This document shows positions 6,878 to 13,982 of a DNA stretch of 16,779 bases, one piece after another. The DNA comes from an uncultured Planctomycetaceae bacterium (lineage in GTDB: Bacteria; Planctomycetota; Planctomycetia; Pirellulales; UBA1268). The stretch lies in the NCBI GenBank assembly GCA_903885855.1, contig CAISKG010000120.1, positions 1 through 16,779 on the forward strand, written 5' to 3'. Position 1 is the stretch's first letter. Each line of letters begins with the position of its first letter. Made by a program: the position numbers and the translations under genes. The notes beneath the pieces were generated by a model, which was not told where the DNA came from, ran no database searches, and worked only from the letters and a program-made list of their open reading frames with translations.

Positions 6878-7522
6878 ATGCGACGCGCCACGCGCCTCCT
6901 GCTCCTCGTCGCCCTGGCGGCCGTCGCCGTGCCGGCGGTGCCCTTCCTCCTCTTCGGCACCCGGCTCGACAGGATCGTCGCCGGCTGGCTCGATCCGCCC
7001 CCCTCGGCGCCGGTGACGGCCCTTCTCGTGACGGGCGTGCTCGCGGCCGACCTGCTCCTGCCGGTGCCCTCGAGCGTGGTCACGACCTTCGCCGGCGCGC
7101 GGCTGGGGACGCCGCTGGGGGCGCTTTTGGCCTGGATCGGCATGACGGCCGGGGCGCTGGCCGGCTGGTGGCTGGGGCGGAGGGCCGGCGGCCGGGCGCT
7201 CGAGCGCCTCGCCCTCGAGGACCGCGCGGCGATCGAACGCGGCGGCGCGACGCTGGGGCCTTTCCTCGTCCTCCTCACGCGCCCCCTGCCGCTGCTGGCG
7301 GAGGCGGTGGCGCTCGCGGCGGGCGGGGCGGGGATGAGGCTCCGCACCTTCGCGGCGGCGGCCGCGGCCGGCAACGCGGTGATGGCGCTGGTGTGGGCCT
7401 GGCTCGGCGCGAAGGGCCGCGACGGCGCGGCGCTGAACGTGGCGCTCCTGGTGGCGCTGCTGGTGCCGGTGGCGCTGGCCTGGTGCGTGGTGCGACTCCG
7501 GCGGCAGCCCGGCACGGAGTGA
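6878..7522 (+). CDS. VTT/DedA-type (TVP38/TMEM64-like) membrane protein
   Basis: This 214-residue membrane protein has hydrophobic segments at about 5-26, 45-62, 80-99, 127-147, 157-177 and 185-206. The central part has the VTT-domain pattern: LLPVPSSVVTTFAGARLGTPLGALLAWIG (60-88), then G..AG.WLGRRAG, then the re-entrant TRPLPLLAEAVALAAGGAGM (134-153) with the conserved Arg-Pro (R135-P136). DedA/TVP38 proteins are inner-membrane transporters or flippases; some translocate undecaprenyl phosphate or phospholipids. Which activity applies here is unknown. The start is fixed by AGGAGGT upstream. The gene sits 4 nt after the aminotransferase stop and is likely cotranscribed, although the two products have no obvious shared pathway. 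The gene ends 41 nt from the convergent miaB stop. Confidence 0.8.
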   Translation: MRRATRLLLLVALAAVAVPAVPFLLFGTRLDRIVAGWLDPPPSAPVTALLVTGVLAADLLLPVPSSVVTTFAGARLGTPLGALLAWIGMTAGALAGWWLGRRAGGRALERLALEDRAAIERGGATLGPFLVLLTRPLPLLAEAVALAAGGAGMRLRTFAAAAAAGNAVMALVWAWLGAKGRDGAALNVALLVALLVPVALAWCVVRLRRQPGTE

Positions 7523-7536
7523 GCCGTGGGACGCGG

Positions 7537-7554
7537 GCCGGCCCGGCAGCCGGC
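7537..7554. terminator. Possible bidirectional terminator hairpin between convergent genes
   Basis: GCCGGC (7537-7542) and GCCGGC (7549-7554) pair across a 6-nt loop in the 41-nt gap between the VTT gene and miaB, which converge. There is no T-tract on either strand. The position favours a terminator, but the sequence signal is weak. Confidence 0.25.
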
Positions 7555-7563
7555 GGTGCGCCG

Positions 7564-9111
7564 TCAGGCGTCGCGGGCTTCGGCGCCGGCGGTGCGCCGC
7601 GGCGGCGGCGGGGCGATGGCGTGGAGCGTGGGCGGCCCCTCGGCGCTCGCTGCGCCGCCGAAGGCCGCGGCGAGCCCGGGGATCGGCACCGCGTCGCCGA
7701 GGCCGTCGGCGACGGTGCCGGAGAGCGACCAGGGGCCGGCGGCCTCGATGTCGACCTCCACGATCCGCCCCACGAGCCGGGCCGGCGCGTCGAAGACGAC
7801 GATCCGGTCGCAGCCGGTGCGCCCGGTGAGCTGGGCCGTGTCGTCGGGGCCGGGATCGAGGCCGCGCTTCTCGTCGCGGGTGGAGAGCCCCTCCACGAGG
7901 ACGCGCTGCCGCGAGCCCACGAAGGGAATGTTGCCGGCCAGGCTGGCCGCCGTCTGGGCGTCGAGGAGGATCCGGTGGCGCTCCTTCTTCACCTCCTCCG
8001 GCACGTCGTCGGGCTGGCGCTCGAAGGCCTTGGTGCCGGGGCGCGGGCTGTACTTGAAGATGAAGCTGTTCTTGAAGCGCAGCCGCTCCACGAGATCGAG
8101 GGTGGCGGCGAACTCGGCGTCGGTCTCGCCGCAGAAGCCGACGATGAAGTCGCTCGTCACGCTGGCCCGCGGCACCTCCTCGCGCACCCGGGCGTGCATC
8201 TCGAGGTATTCGCCGATCGTGTAGCCGCGCTTCATGCGCTGCAGCACCGCGTCGCTGCCGTGCTGCGCCGGCACGTGGAGGTACTGGCACACCTTGCCCA
8301 GATCGCGCACGGCGCCGATCAGCTCCGGCGTCATGTCGCGCGGGTAGTTCGTCACGAAGCGGATGCGGTCGAGGCCGTCGATGGCGTCGAGGTCGTGGAG
8401 GAGGTCGGCGAGACGCGTGGTGCGGCCGCCGTCGACCCAGCGGTAGGAATTGACCGTCTGGCCGATGAGGGTGATCTCGCGGCAGCCCTCGGCCACGAGC
8501 TTCCGCGCCTCGGCCAGGATCGCGGCGGGGGGGCGGGCCTGCTCCGGCCCGCGCACGCGTGGCACCACGCAGAACGCGCAGAACTTGTCGCAGCCGGTCT
8601 GCGTGCGGACGAAGGCCTGGAAGGGGGTGGGCCGCATGGCCGGATCGCGGTCGGGATCGTAGCTCTCGAAGCTGCGCGTCACGGCGTCGCGGCTGCCGGC
8701 GGTGCGGTCGAGGCTGACCTCGATCCGCGGCGGCCCGCCGGCGAGGATCTCCTCCACGATCCGCGGCACCCGGTGCAGCTGCCCCGGCCCGACGACGAGG
8801 TCGACCCACGGCGCCCGCTCGCGGACGGTCTCCTGATCCTTCTGCGCCATGCAGCCGAGGACGCCGACGATCATCCCGGGGCGCTTCTGCTTCTCGAGGC
8901 GCACGCGCCCCAGCGCCGACCAGATCTTGTCCTCGGCGTGCTGGCGCACGCTGCAGGTGTTGTAGAAGACGGCGTCGGCCCCGGCGGGATCGTCGGCCAG
9001 GGTCCAGCCCTCGCGGCGCAAGGCCGCCACCACCAGCTCGCTGTCGAGGACGTTCATCTGGCAGCCGACCGTCTCGATCCACAGTCGGCGGGCGGGGGTG
9101 GAGGCGCTCAT
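7564..9111 (-). CDS. miaB: tRNA-2-methylthio-N6-dimethylallyladenosine synthase MiaB
   Basis: MiaB is a radical-SAM enzyme that adds a methylthio group to i6A37 in tRNAs reading UNN codons. The 515-residue protein shows the three expected domains. The N-terminal MTTase domain carries the auxiliary [4Fe-4S] cysteines C17 (TVGCQMN), C53 (NTCSVR) and C87 (GCMAQ). The radical-SAM domain has GCDKFCAFC, whose cysteines C174, C178 and C181 form the SAM cluster, followed by CVVPRVRGPE. A TRAM domain (about 395-460) contains VEGLSTRD and TGRTGCDRIVVF. GRIVEVDIE and PRPGTKA also fit. The C-terminal 50 or so residues after TRAM are a non-conserved, Ala-rich extension. The ATG at 9111 opens directly before the first conserved strand. 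The gene follows fmt by 66 nt on the same strand, with a hairpin between them. Confidence 0.95.
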   Translation of the reverse strand: MSASTPARRLWIETVGCQMNVLDSELVVAALRREGWTLADDPAGADAVFYNTCSVRQHAEDKIWSALGRVRLEKQKRPGMIVGVLGCMAQKDQETVRERAPWVDLVVGPGQLHRVPRIVEEILAGGPPRIEVSLDRTAGSRDAVTRSFESYDPDRDPAMRPTPFQAFVRTQTGCDKFCAFCVVPRVRGPEQARPPAAILAEARKLVAEGCREITLIGQTVNSYRWVDGGRTTRLADLLHDLDAIDGLDRIRFVTNYPRDMTPELIGAVRDLGKVCQYLHVPAQHGSDAVLQRMKRGYTIGEYLEMHARVREEVPRASVTSDFIVGFCGETDAEFAATLDLVERLRFKNSFIFKYSPRPGTKAFERQPDDVPEEVKKERHRILLDAQTAASLAGNIPFVGSRQRVLVEGLSTRDEKRGLDPGPDDTAQLTGRTGCDRIVVFDAPARLVGRIVEVDIEAAGPWSLSGTVADGLGDAVPIPGLAAAFGGAASAEGPPTLHAIAPPPPRRTAGAEARDA

Positions 9112-9153
9112 GCCGGGATTGTACGTGGCGCCGCACGGGCCGCTCCAAGCCCG

Positions 9154-9173
9154 CTTTCCGCCGCCGCGGAAGG
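9154..9173 (-). other. Intergenic hairpin between fmt and miaB
   Basis: CTTTCCGC (9154-9161) and GCGGAAGG (9166-9173) form an 8-bp stem (one G-T pair) closed by a CGCC tetraloop (read on the plus strand). On the transcribed strand it begins 4 nt after the fmt stop. No U-tract follows, so it may be an mRNA stability or partial-termination element rather than a full terminator. Confidence 0.4.
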
Positions 9174-9177
9174 CCCC

Positions 9178-10215
9178 TCAGAAAGCGGCGCCGCCCGCGC
9201 CCGGCCCCAGGGTGGCGCCGGGGCCGACGTGGCGGCCGAGGAGGAATTCGCCGACGGCCATCGGGCGCTTCCCCTCGGGGACGACGCGCGTCACCACGAC
9301 CGTGCCGCCGTCGCCGCAGGCCACCTCGATGCCCTCGGGCGAAGCGCGGAGGATCGTGCCCGGCGCGGCGGATGGCCCCTGCCGCGGCGCGGCACCCTGC
9401 CCGGCGGCCGCGCCCCCCTCCTCCGCCTCCGCGACCACCAGCCGCAGCGGGGCGTGCCCCGGGAGGCGGAGGAAGGTCGTGGCGCGCGGCCAGGGATCGA
9501 GGGCCCGCGGCAGCCGCGCGATCCGCGCCGCCGGCTGCGACCAGTCGATCAGGCCGTCGGCCTTGGTGAGGCGCGGCGCCCGCGTCACCAGCGCCTCGTC
9601 CTGCGGCGTGCCGCAGGGGCCGGAGGGGCGGTCGGGGCGGACGAGCTCGTCGATCGCCGCGAGGACCAGCTCCGGGCCGAAGGCGGCGAGGCGGGCCTCG
9701 AGGTCGGCGGCGGTCTCCCGCGGCCCGATCGGCGTCGAGCGGGCCAGGATCACCCGGCCGGCATCGAGGGCCGGCGTCATGTGGATCACGCAGGCCCCGG
9801 TGATCCGATCCCCCTCCAGGATCGCCCACTGCACCGGCGCCGCGCCGCGGTGGCGGGGAAGGAGGGAGCCGTGGAGATTGATGCCCCCCAGCGCCGCCGT
9901 CGCGAGCAGCGCCGGCGCGAGGATCCGGCCGTAGTCGCAGACCACGAGCAGGTCGGGCTCGAGCCGCGCGACCGCGTCGGTCGCCTCGGCGGCGTTGACG
10001 TCGGCGGGCTCGAGAACGGGCCCCCCCGCGGCCAGCGCCGCGGCCCGCATCGGATTCGGCGGCGGCCGGCGCCCCGGGGCGGCGCGGTCGGGGCGCGTGA
10101 CGAGCGCGGCGACGGCGTGGCGCGAGTCGACCAGCGCCCCGAACATCGGCACGGCGAACGGCCCCGTGCCCATCACCACCAGCCGCAGGGCCCGCCGCGG
10201 ATCGGCGCCGGTCAT
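9178..10215 (-). CDS. fmt: Methionyl-tRNA formyltransferase
   Basis: Fmt transfers a formyl group from 10-formyl-THF to initiator Met-tRNA before translation starts. The 345-residue length is slightly above the usual 310-320. The N-terminal Rossmann domain begins LRLVVMGTGPFAVPMF (10-25). The active-site residues are present: N113 and H115 in INLHGSLLPRHRGAAPVQWAI, and D151 in ALDAGRVI. The C-terminal OB-like domain ends VVPEGKRPMAVGEFLLGRH, the usual signature. An Ala/Gly-rich insert (AEEGGAAAGQGAAPRQG) lies in the C-terminal domain and accounts for the extra length. The ATG at 10215 overlaps the def stop in an ATGA, so coupled translation with def is expected. The frame is open well upstream, but only this start gives the family N-terminus. 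Confidence 0.95.
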   Translation of the reverse strand: MTGADPRRALRLVVMGTGPFAVPMFGALVDSRHAVAALVTRPDRAAPGRRPPPNPMRAAALAAGGPVLEPADVNAAEATDAVARLEPDLLVVCDYGRILAPALLATAALGGINLHGSLLPRHRGAAPVQWAILEGDRITGACVIHMTPALDAGRVILARSTPIGPRETAADLEARLAAFGPELVLAAIDELVRPDRPSGPCGTPQDEALVTRAPRLTKADGLIDWSQPAARIARLPRALDPWPRATTFLRLPGHAPLRLVVAEAEEGGAAAGQGAAPRQGPSAAPGTILRASPEGIEVACGDGGTVVVTRVVPEGKRPMAVGEFLLGRHVGPGATLGPGAGGAAF

Positions 10216-10853
10216 CGGCGCTCCGCCACAGGCGCGCAGCGCTCCGCCTCGAGCCGCGTGAGCCGGGCGTGGATCTCGGCGTCGCTCGGCAGCTCGCCGC
10301 GCGACTGCTTCCCGAGAAACAGCTCGCGCATCGTGTCGAGCGACCGGCGGGCCTCGATCGCGGCCGCGTCGGGGAGGCGGTCGGTGAACAGCCGGCCGTC
10401 GAGGTGGTCGCACTCGTGCTGCACGACGCGCGAGAGGAAGCCCTCCAGGTCGAGGCGCACCTGCTCCCCCTCCATCGTCCAGGCGTCGAGGATCACCTTC
10501 TCCGGGCGGCGCACGTCCATCCGCAGGCCCGGCAGGCTCAGGCACCCCTCCTCCTGCACGGCGTTGCCGCGCGGCCGGGAGAGGACGGGATTGATGAACA
10601 CCATCTCCTCGCCGGCGTCGGGGCTGGCCTCGGTGTTGACGATGAACAGCCGGTAGGGGAGGCCGACCTGGTTGGCCGCCAGCCCCACCCCGACCGACTC
10701 GTACATGATCTCGAACATCCGCTCGACCGCGTCGCACAACGCGTCGTCGACGCGCACCAGCGGGCTGGTGCGGCGGAGGAGCGCGGGGTGGGGATACTCG
10801 ACCAGCTCGATCGGGCCGATCGCGGCGGGGTCGGCGTTGGCCGGAATGTCCAT
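10212..10853 (-). CDS. def: Peptide deformylase
   Basis: Def removes the N-formyl group from nascent proteins at the ribosome. The 213-residue protein has all three metalloprotease motifs. GVGLAANQVG is at 55-64. EEGCLSLPG is at 101-109 and carries the metal ligand C104. HECDHLDG starts at 146, with H146 and H150 as ligands and E147 as the general base. An ATG at 10934 would add 27 residues of low complexity. The ATG at 10853 has AGGA 5 nt before it and leads directly into the family start (IELVEYPHPALLRR), so it is chosen. The C-terminal extension (about 165-213) is longer than the E. coli enzyme (168 residues). A minus-strand TAGGAT (10917-10912) may be its -10 box. Def and Fmt are functional partners and overlap by 4 nt here. 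Confidence 0.95.
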   Translation of the reverse strand: MDIPANADPAAIGPIELVEYPHPALLRRTSPLVRVDDALCDAVERMFEIMYESVGVGLAANQVGLPYRLFIVNTEASPDAGEEMVFINPVLSRPRGNAVQEEGCLSLPGLRMDVRRPEKVILDAWTMEGEQVRLDLEGFLSRVVQHECDHLDGRLFTDRLPDAAAIEARRSLDTMRELFLGKQSRGELPSDAEIHARLTRLEAERCAPVAERR

Positions 10854-10911
10854 CGGAATCCTGTGGCAAAGCCGCGGGGTGCGGCCGGGGTGCGGCGGGG
10901 CCTTCGCTGGC

Positions 10912-10917
10912 ATCCTA
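10912..10917 (-). promoter_or_regulatory. Candidate -10 box (TAGGAT) for def-fmt
   Basis: The minus strand reads TAGGAT here, 58 nt before the def ATG. It is one of few AT-containing spots in the divergent gap. No -35 match is visible, so the call is weak. Confidence 0.28.
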
Positions 10918-10962
10918 CCGCACGGCCCCGCCACCGCCCTCCCGGCCGGGGGGCACGGATCC

Positions 10963-10968
10963 TAGAAT
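10963..10968 (+). promoter_or_regulatory. Candidate -10 box (TAGAAT) for pgpA
   Basis: TAGAAT lies in the divergent def/pgpA gap and matches the -10 consensus at five of six positions. No clear -35 is visible. Transcription from here would begin near 10975, upstream of all three possible pgpA starts (10984, 11047, 11062). Confidence 0.35.
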
Positions 10969-11046
10969 CGGCCCAGCCGCCGCATGGCAGGCGCTGGTGT
11001 CCTCGGTCCGCACGCGGCGGACGCTTCCCCGACGAGAGCTGCCCCG

Positions 11047-11598
11047 ATGGGGACCGAGACGATGCCGGATGGCGGGCCGGGCGCCCGAGTGCCCTGGAGC
11101 GATCCGGCGGTGGTCCTCGCCACGTGCGGGTGGGTGGGGCGGATCCCGTGGGCGCCGGGCACGTTCGGCACCGCCGTGGGGATCGCGCTTGCCGCCTGCC
11201 TGCCGCGGGCGGCGGCGGCCCTCGGGCTGGCGGGGCCCTGGAGCGGCGCGGCGTTCGAACTGGCGGTGTCGCTCGGGCTGGTGGCCGTCGGCGTGGCGAT
11301 CTGCGGCGCCGCCGCGCGGCGCATGGGGCGTGGCGGCGATCCCGGCGCGATCGTGTGGGACGAGATGGCGAGCGTGCCGCTGGGGCTCCTGGTGGTGCCG
11401 GCCGAGGCCCGCGGCCTGGCGGTGTACGCCGCCGCGTTCCTCCTCCACCGCGTCTTCGACATCGCCAAGCCCTTCCCCTGCCGGCAGCTGGAGCGTCTGC
11501 CGGGCGGCCTGGGCATCATGGCCGACGACGTGGGCGCGGCGGCCTGGATGGCGCTCGGCCTGCGGCTCCTCCTCCTCGCCGGCCTCCCCGCCCCCTGA
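11047..11598 (+). CDS. pgpA: Phosphatidylglycerophosphatase A
   Basis: PgpA dephosphorylates phosphatidylglycerophosphate to phosphatidylglycerol at the inner membrane. From the ATG at 11047 the protein has 183 residues. Family motifs are clear: ATCGWVGRIPWAPGTFGT near the N-terminus, IVWDEMASVPLGLL, then FDIAKPFPCRQLERLPGGLGIMADDVGAA near the end, carrying the acidic residues that bind Mg2+. About four hydrophobic segments lie between these. The frame is also open to an ATG at 10984, giving 204 residues with an extra low-complexity leader, and another ATG lies at 11062. None has a strong Shine-Dalgarno site, so the start is uncertain. The next gene begins 12 nt after the stop, so the two are probably cotranscribed. 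Confidence 0.9.
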   Translation: MGTETMPDGGPGARVPWSDPAVVLATCGWVGRIPWAPGTFGTAVGIALAACLPRAAAALGLAGPWSGAAFELAVSLGLVAVGVAICGAAARRMGRGGDPGAIVWDEMASVPLGLLVVPAEARGLAVYAAAFLLHRVFDIAKPFPCRQLERLPGGLGIMADDVGAAAWMALGLRLLLLAGLPAP

Positions 11599-11610
11599 AC
11601 GGCCCCCGCG

Positions 11611-12252
11611 ATGCGCCTGCTCGTCATCGACCACGGCTGCGCCGATCCCCCCGCGGGGCGCGTGTTCCGCTGCCGCGCGATCCTCGCGGAGGAGGGGATC
11701 GACGTCCTCGGGTGCGGCCCGGCGCGGGTGTCGAACCTCGATGGCCCGACCCCGGGGCTGTGCGGGATCCCGCTGCGCGCGGTGGCCGCCGGCAACCGGG
11801 CCTTCGCCGCCGCCGTGCGTGGCGGCGAACCGGAGGCCTTCCTCGCCACCACCGCGCGCATCCCCGCCGCGCTTCTGGGACTGGTGCGCGAGACGGCCCG
11901 GCAGGCCATCGCGGAGGCGGTGGACGGCTTCGACCCCGCCGCGATCCTCGTCCTCCACGCCGGCATCTTCGCCGACCTCGCGGTGGAGACCGGGCTGCCG
12001 GTCGTCGTCCATGCGGCGGAGGCCGATCTGGCGATGGCCCGGGGCGCCGGGCGCGTGGCGGAACTGGTGGCCGCGGCGCTGGTGTCGGCCGACGTGGTGG
12101 TGCCGGCCGACGCGGGAACGGCCGCGGCGCTGGCGGCCGACTGGCTCGACGGGCGCCCCGCGGCCGACGACTTCTCCGGGCCGATCGACGCCGCCTGCGG
12201 CCCGAGGCTGGCGGCGGCCGTCAGGCTCGCCCGGCGGCGGCGTGACGCGTGA
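11611..12252 (+). CDS. Protein resembling the N-terminal half of a GT4 glycosyltransferase; function unknown
   Basis: This 213-residue protein is not one I recognise as a named family. It starts with a short strand (MRLLVIDHG) and RVFRCRAILAEEGIDVLGCG, like the N-terminal domain of GT-B glycosyltransferases. Then come ILVLHAGIFADLAVETGLPVVVHAAEADLAMA (112-143) and LVSADVVVPADAGTAAALA (157-175). In GT4 enzymes this order is 'D-hAH-PvVvt.Hg.D' followed by 'ad.viavs', the acceptor-binding domain. The C-terminal donor-binding domain with its E..G motif is missing, and the stop follows soon after. It could be a degraded glycosyltransferase, a standalone acceptor-domain protein, or a Rossmann-like protein of another kind. 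It lies 12 nt after pgpA, and its 3' end overlaps the opposite-strand gene by 32 nt. Confidence 0.6.
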   Translation: MRLLVIDHGCADPPAGRVFRCRAILAEEGIDVLGCGPARVSNLDGPTPGLCGIPLRAVAAGNRAFAAAVRGGEPEAFLATTARIPAALLGLVRETARQAIAEAVDGFDPAAILVLHAGIFADLAVETGLPVVVHAAEADLAMARGAGRVAELVAAALVSADVVVPADAGTAAALAADWLDGRPAADDFSGPIDAACGPRLAAAVRLARRRRDA

Positions 12253-12667
12253 GGAGCCGGTCGACCTCCCCCGCGGCCAGCGCCTCCTCGAAGGCCTGCT
12301 GATCGGGGTAGATCGCCAGGCTCGTCAGCAGCACCACCCAGTTGTGCACCAGCGGCGTGATCGTGATCACCGCCCGGCCGTGGCGGTGGGCCTCCCACAC
12401 CTCGATCGCGGTCCCCATCGACGCCTCGGGAACGTACGCGATCACCAGGTCGTAGGCGCGGCACATGGCGACGTGCCCCTCGAACACCTCGCGCGCCCGC
12501 TCGATACGATAGCCGACGGAAGTGGCATGCCCGGCGAAGGGGTCGTAGACTTCCGCCTCGGGCCAGCGGCGGCGCACCGCGTCGCCGAGCCGGTCGCGGT
12601 AGTGCTGGTCGTGCACGAGCGCCGCGACGTGCGATCCCTGCATGATCCCCGCGAGGAACACTCTCAT
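12221..12667 (-). CDS. Nucleoside 2-deoxyribosyltransferase-like protein
   Basis: This 148-residue protein starts with MRVFLAGIMQGSH, a strand-loop like the nucleotide-binding opening of the nucleoside 2-deoxyribosyltransferase (NDT) superfamily. It continues with AEVYDPF (38-44), YDLVIAYVPEASMGTAIEVWEAHRHGRAVITITP (72-105) and HNWVVLLTS. In NDT enzymes the residue equivalent to E89 (in GTAIEVWEA) is the nucleophile, and D73 lies in the preceding substrate strand. The assignment is by motif only. Actual substrates (deoxynucleosides or related glycosides) are unknown. The frame extends upstream, but the ATG at 12667 has GGAGG 5 nt before it and gives the family start. That ATG shares CATG with the divergent M20 gene start. 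The 3' end overlaps the neighbouring gene by 32 nt, so the gene has no intergenic space on either side. Confidence 0.72.
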   Translation of the reverse strand: MRVFLAGIMQGSHVAALVHDQHYRDRLGDAVRRRWPEAEVYDPFAGHATSVGYRIERAREVFEGHVAMCRAYDLVIAYVPEASMGTAIEVWEAHRHGRAVITITPLVHNWVVLLTSLAIYPDQQAFEEALAAGEVDRLLTRHAAAGRA

Positions 12668-13946
12668 GGCAGCCTCCAAGCCGACCCGCGCGGCGGGCGT
12701 GAAGAAGAAGGCCGCGCCGGCCCGCTCCCGTGCCGGCGCCGCCGCCGACGCCGCCAGTGTACGGCAGGCCGCGGCGCCCCGGCCCGATCTGGCCGCCGCG
12801 CGGAAGCTCGTCCTCGATCTCCTGGCGATCCCGGGCGTGTCGGGTGACGAGAAGGCGATCGCCGAGCGGATCGTGCACCACCTCCGCGCCGGGGGCTGCC
12901 CGGCCTCCGCGATCACCTTCGACTGCGCCCACGGCAAGACGCCGATCAAGGGCAACGTCGGCAATCTGATCGTGCGCCTGCCGGGCACCGAGCCGGGGCC
13001 GCGCCGCCTCTTCATGGCCCACATGGACACCGTCCCGGTGTGCGTGGGCGCGAAACCCGTGATCGCGGGGCGCCACGTGAAGAGCGCCGACCCGAACACC
13101 GGCCTGGGCGCCGACGACCGGGCCGGCTGCGGCGTGGTGCTCACCACGGCGCTCGAGGTGCTCAAGCGCGGGCTCCCCCATCCGCCGCTCACCTTCCTGT
13201 TCGCGATCCAGGAGGAGGTGGGGCTGTACGGCGCCCGCTACGTGTCGGCCGCCGACCTGGGCAAGCCGCGGCTGGCCTTCAACTTCGACGGCGGCCCGGT
13301 GGAGAAGATCACGATCGGGGCCACCGGCGGCTACCGGATGGAGGTGGCGATCGAGGGGTTGCCGAGCCATGCCGGGGTGGCGCCCGAGAAGGGCATCTCC
13401 GCCATCGCCATCGCCTCGCTGGCGATCGCCGATCTGGTGGAGAACGGCTGGCACGGCCTGATCGAGAAGGAGGGCAAGCGCGGCACGAGCAACGTGGGCA
13501 CGATCCGCTCCGGCAGCGCCACCAACGTGGTCGCCGAGTCGGCGGTGCTGAAGGTCGAGGCGCGCAGCCACGACAAGGCCTTCCGGGCCCGGATCGTCAA
13601 GGCGATCGAGACGGCCTTCCGCGACGCCGCCAAGCGCGTGCGCAGCGCCGCCGGGAAGTGCGGCGCGGTGCGCTTCGACGGCCACCTCGACTACGAAGCC
13701 TTCCGGCTGGCCGACGACGAGCCCTGCGTGCTCGCCGCGGCCCAGGCCGTCCGCGCCGCCGGGCTCACCCCCCGCCTCGAGGTCTCCAACGGCGGCCTCG
13801 ACGCCAACTGGATGGCCGTCAACGGCGTCCCCACGGTGACGCTCGGCTGCGGCCAGATGGAGATCCACACCACGCAGGAGCGCCTCGACCTCGAGGCCTA
13901 CGAGACCGCCTGCGCCGTCGCCCTCCGGCTCGCCGTCGGCGGATGA
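12666..13946 (+). CDS. M20 family metallopeptidase, PepT-like
   Basis: This 426-residue protein has the di-zinc aminopeptidase signatures of M20 (PepT/dipeptidase type). AHMDTVP carries metal ligand H119 with D121. GADDRAG (148-154) carries the bridging Asp D150. IQEEVGLYGA carries the general base and ligand (E183, E184). FNFDGG carries D208. MEIHTTQERLDLE carries the last His near the C-terminus. A lid-domain segment (YRMEVAIEGLPSHAGVAPEKG) carries the usual SHAG..P motif. It probably removes N-terminal residues from short peptides in the cytoplasm. The first 40 or so residues are a Lys/Ala/Arg-rich, low-complexity extension, not a signal peptide. The ATG at 12666 is preceded by GAGGA at about 10 nt; an ATG at 12642 is less likely. 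The M16 gene starts 43 nt after its stop, so the two peptidases may be cotranscribed. Confidence 0.88.
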   Translation: MAASKPTRAAGVKKKAAPARSRAGAAADAASVRQAAAPRPDLAAARKLVLDLLAIPGVSGDEKAIAERIVHHLRAGGCPASAITFDCAHGKTPIKGNVGNLIVRLPGTEPGPRRLFMAHMDTVPVCVGAKPVIAGRHVKSADPNTGLGADDRAGCGVVLTTALEVLKRGLPHPPLTFLFAIQEEVGLYGARYVSAADLGKPRLAFNFDGGPVEKITIGATGGYRMEVAIEGLPSHAGVAPEKGISAIAIASLAIADLVENGWHGLIEKEGKRGTSNVGTIRSGSATNVVAESAVLKVEARSHDKAFRARIVKAIETAFRDAAKRVRSAAGKCGAVRFDGHLDYEAFRLADDEPCVLAAAQAVRAAGLTPRLEVSNGGLDANWMAVNGVPTVTLGCGQMEIHTTQERLDLEAYETACAVALRLAVGG

Positions 13947-13976
13947 TCCGCCCCCCTTTCCCCTCTCCGATCCCGC

Positions 13977-13982
13977 GAGGAG
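13977..13982 (+). promoter_or_regulatory. Shine-Dalgarno site GAGGAG before the M16 gene
   Basis: GAGGAG ends 7 nt before the ATG at 13990 and fixes this start. No terminator or promoter is evident in the 43-nt gap after the M20 gene. Confidence 0.7.

Noticed and set aside
6707..9829. Open minus-strand frame of about 1040 codons
   Set aside because: It crosses the VTT gene on the other strand and runs out of frame through miaB and fmt on its own strand. No recognisable domain is seen.
7168..10656. Open plus-strand frame of more than 1100 codons
   Set aside because: It lies opposite miaB, fmt and def, which have complete catalytic motifs. The translation is low complexity and matches nothing.
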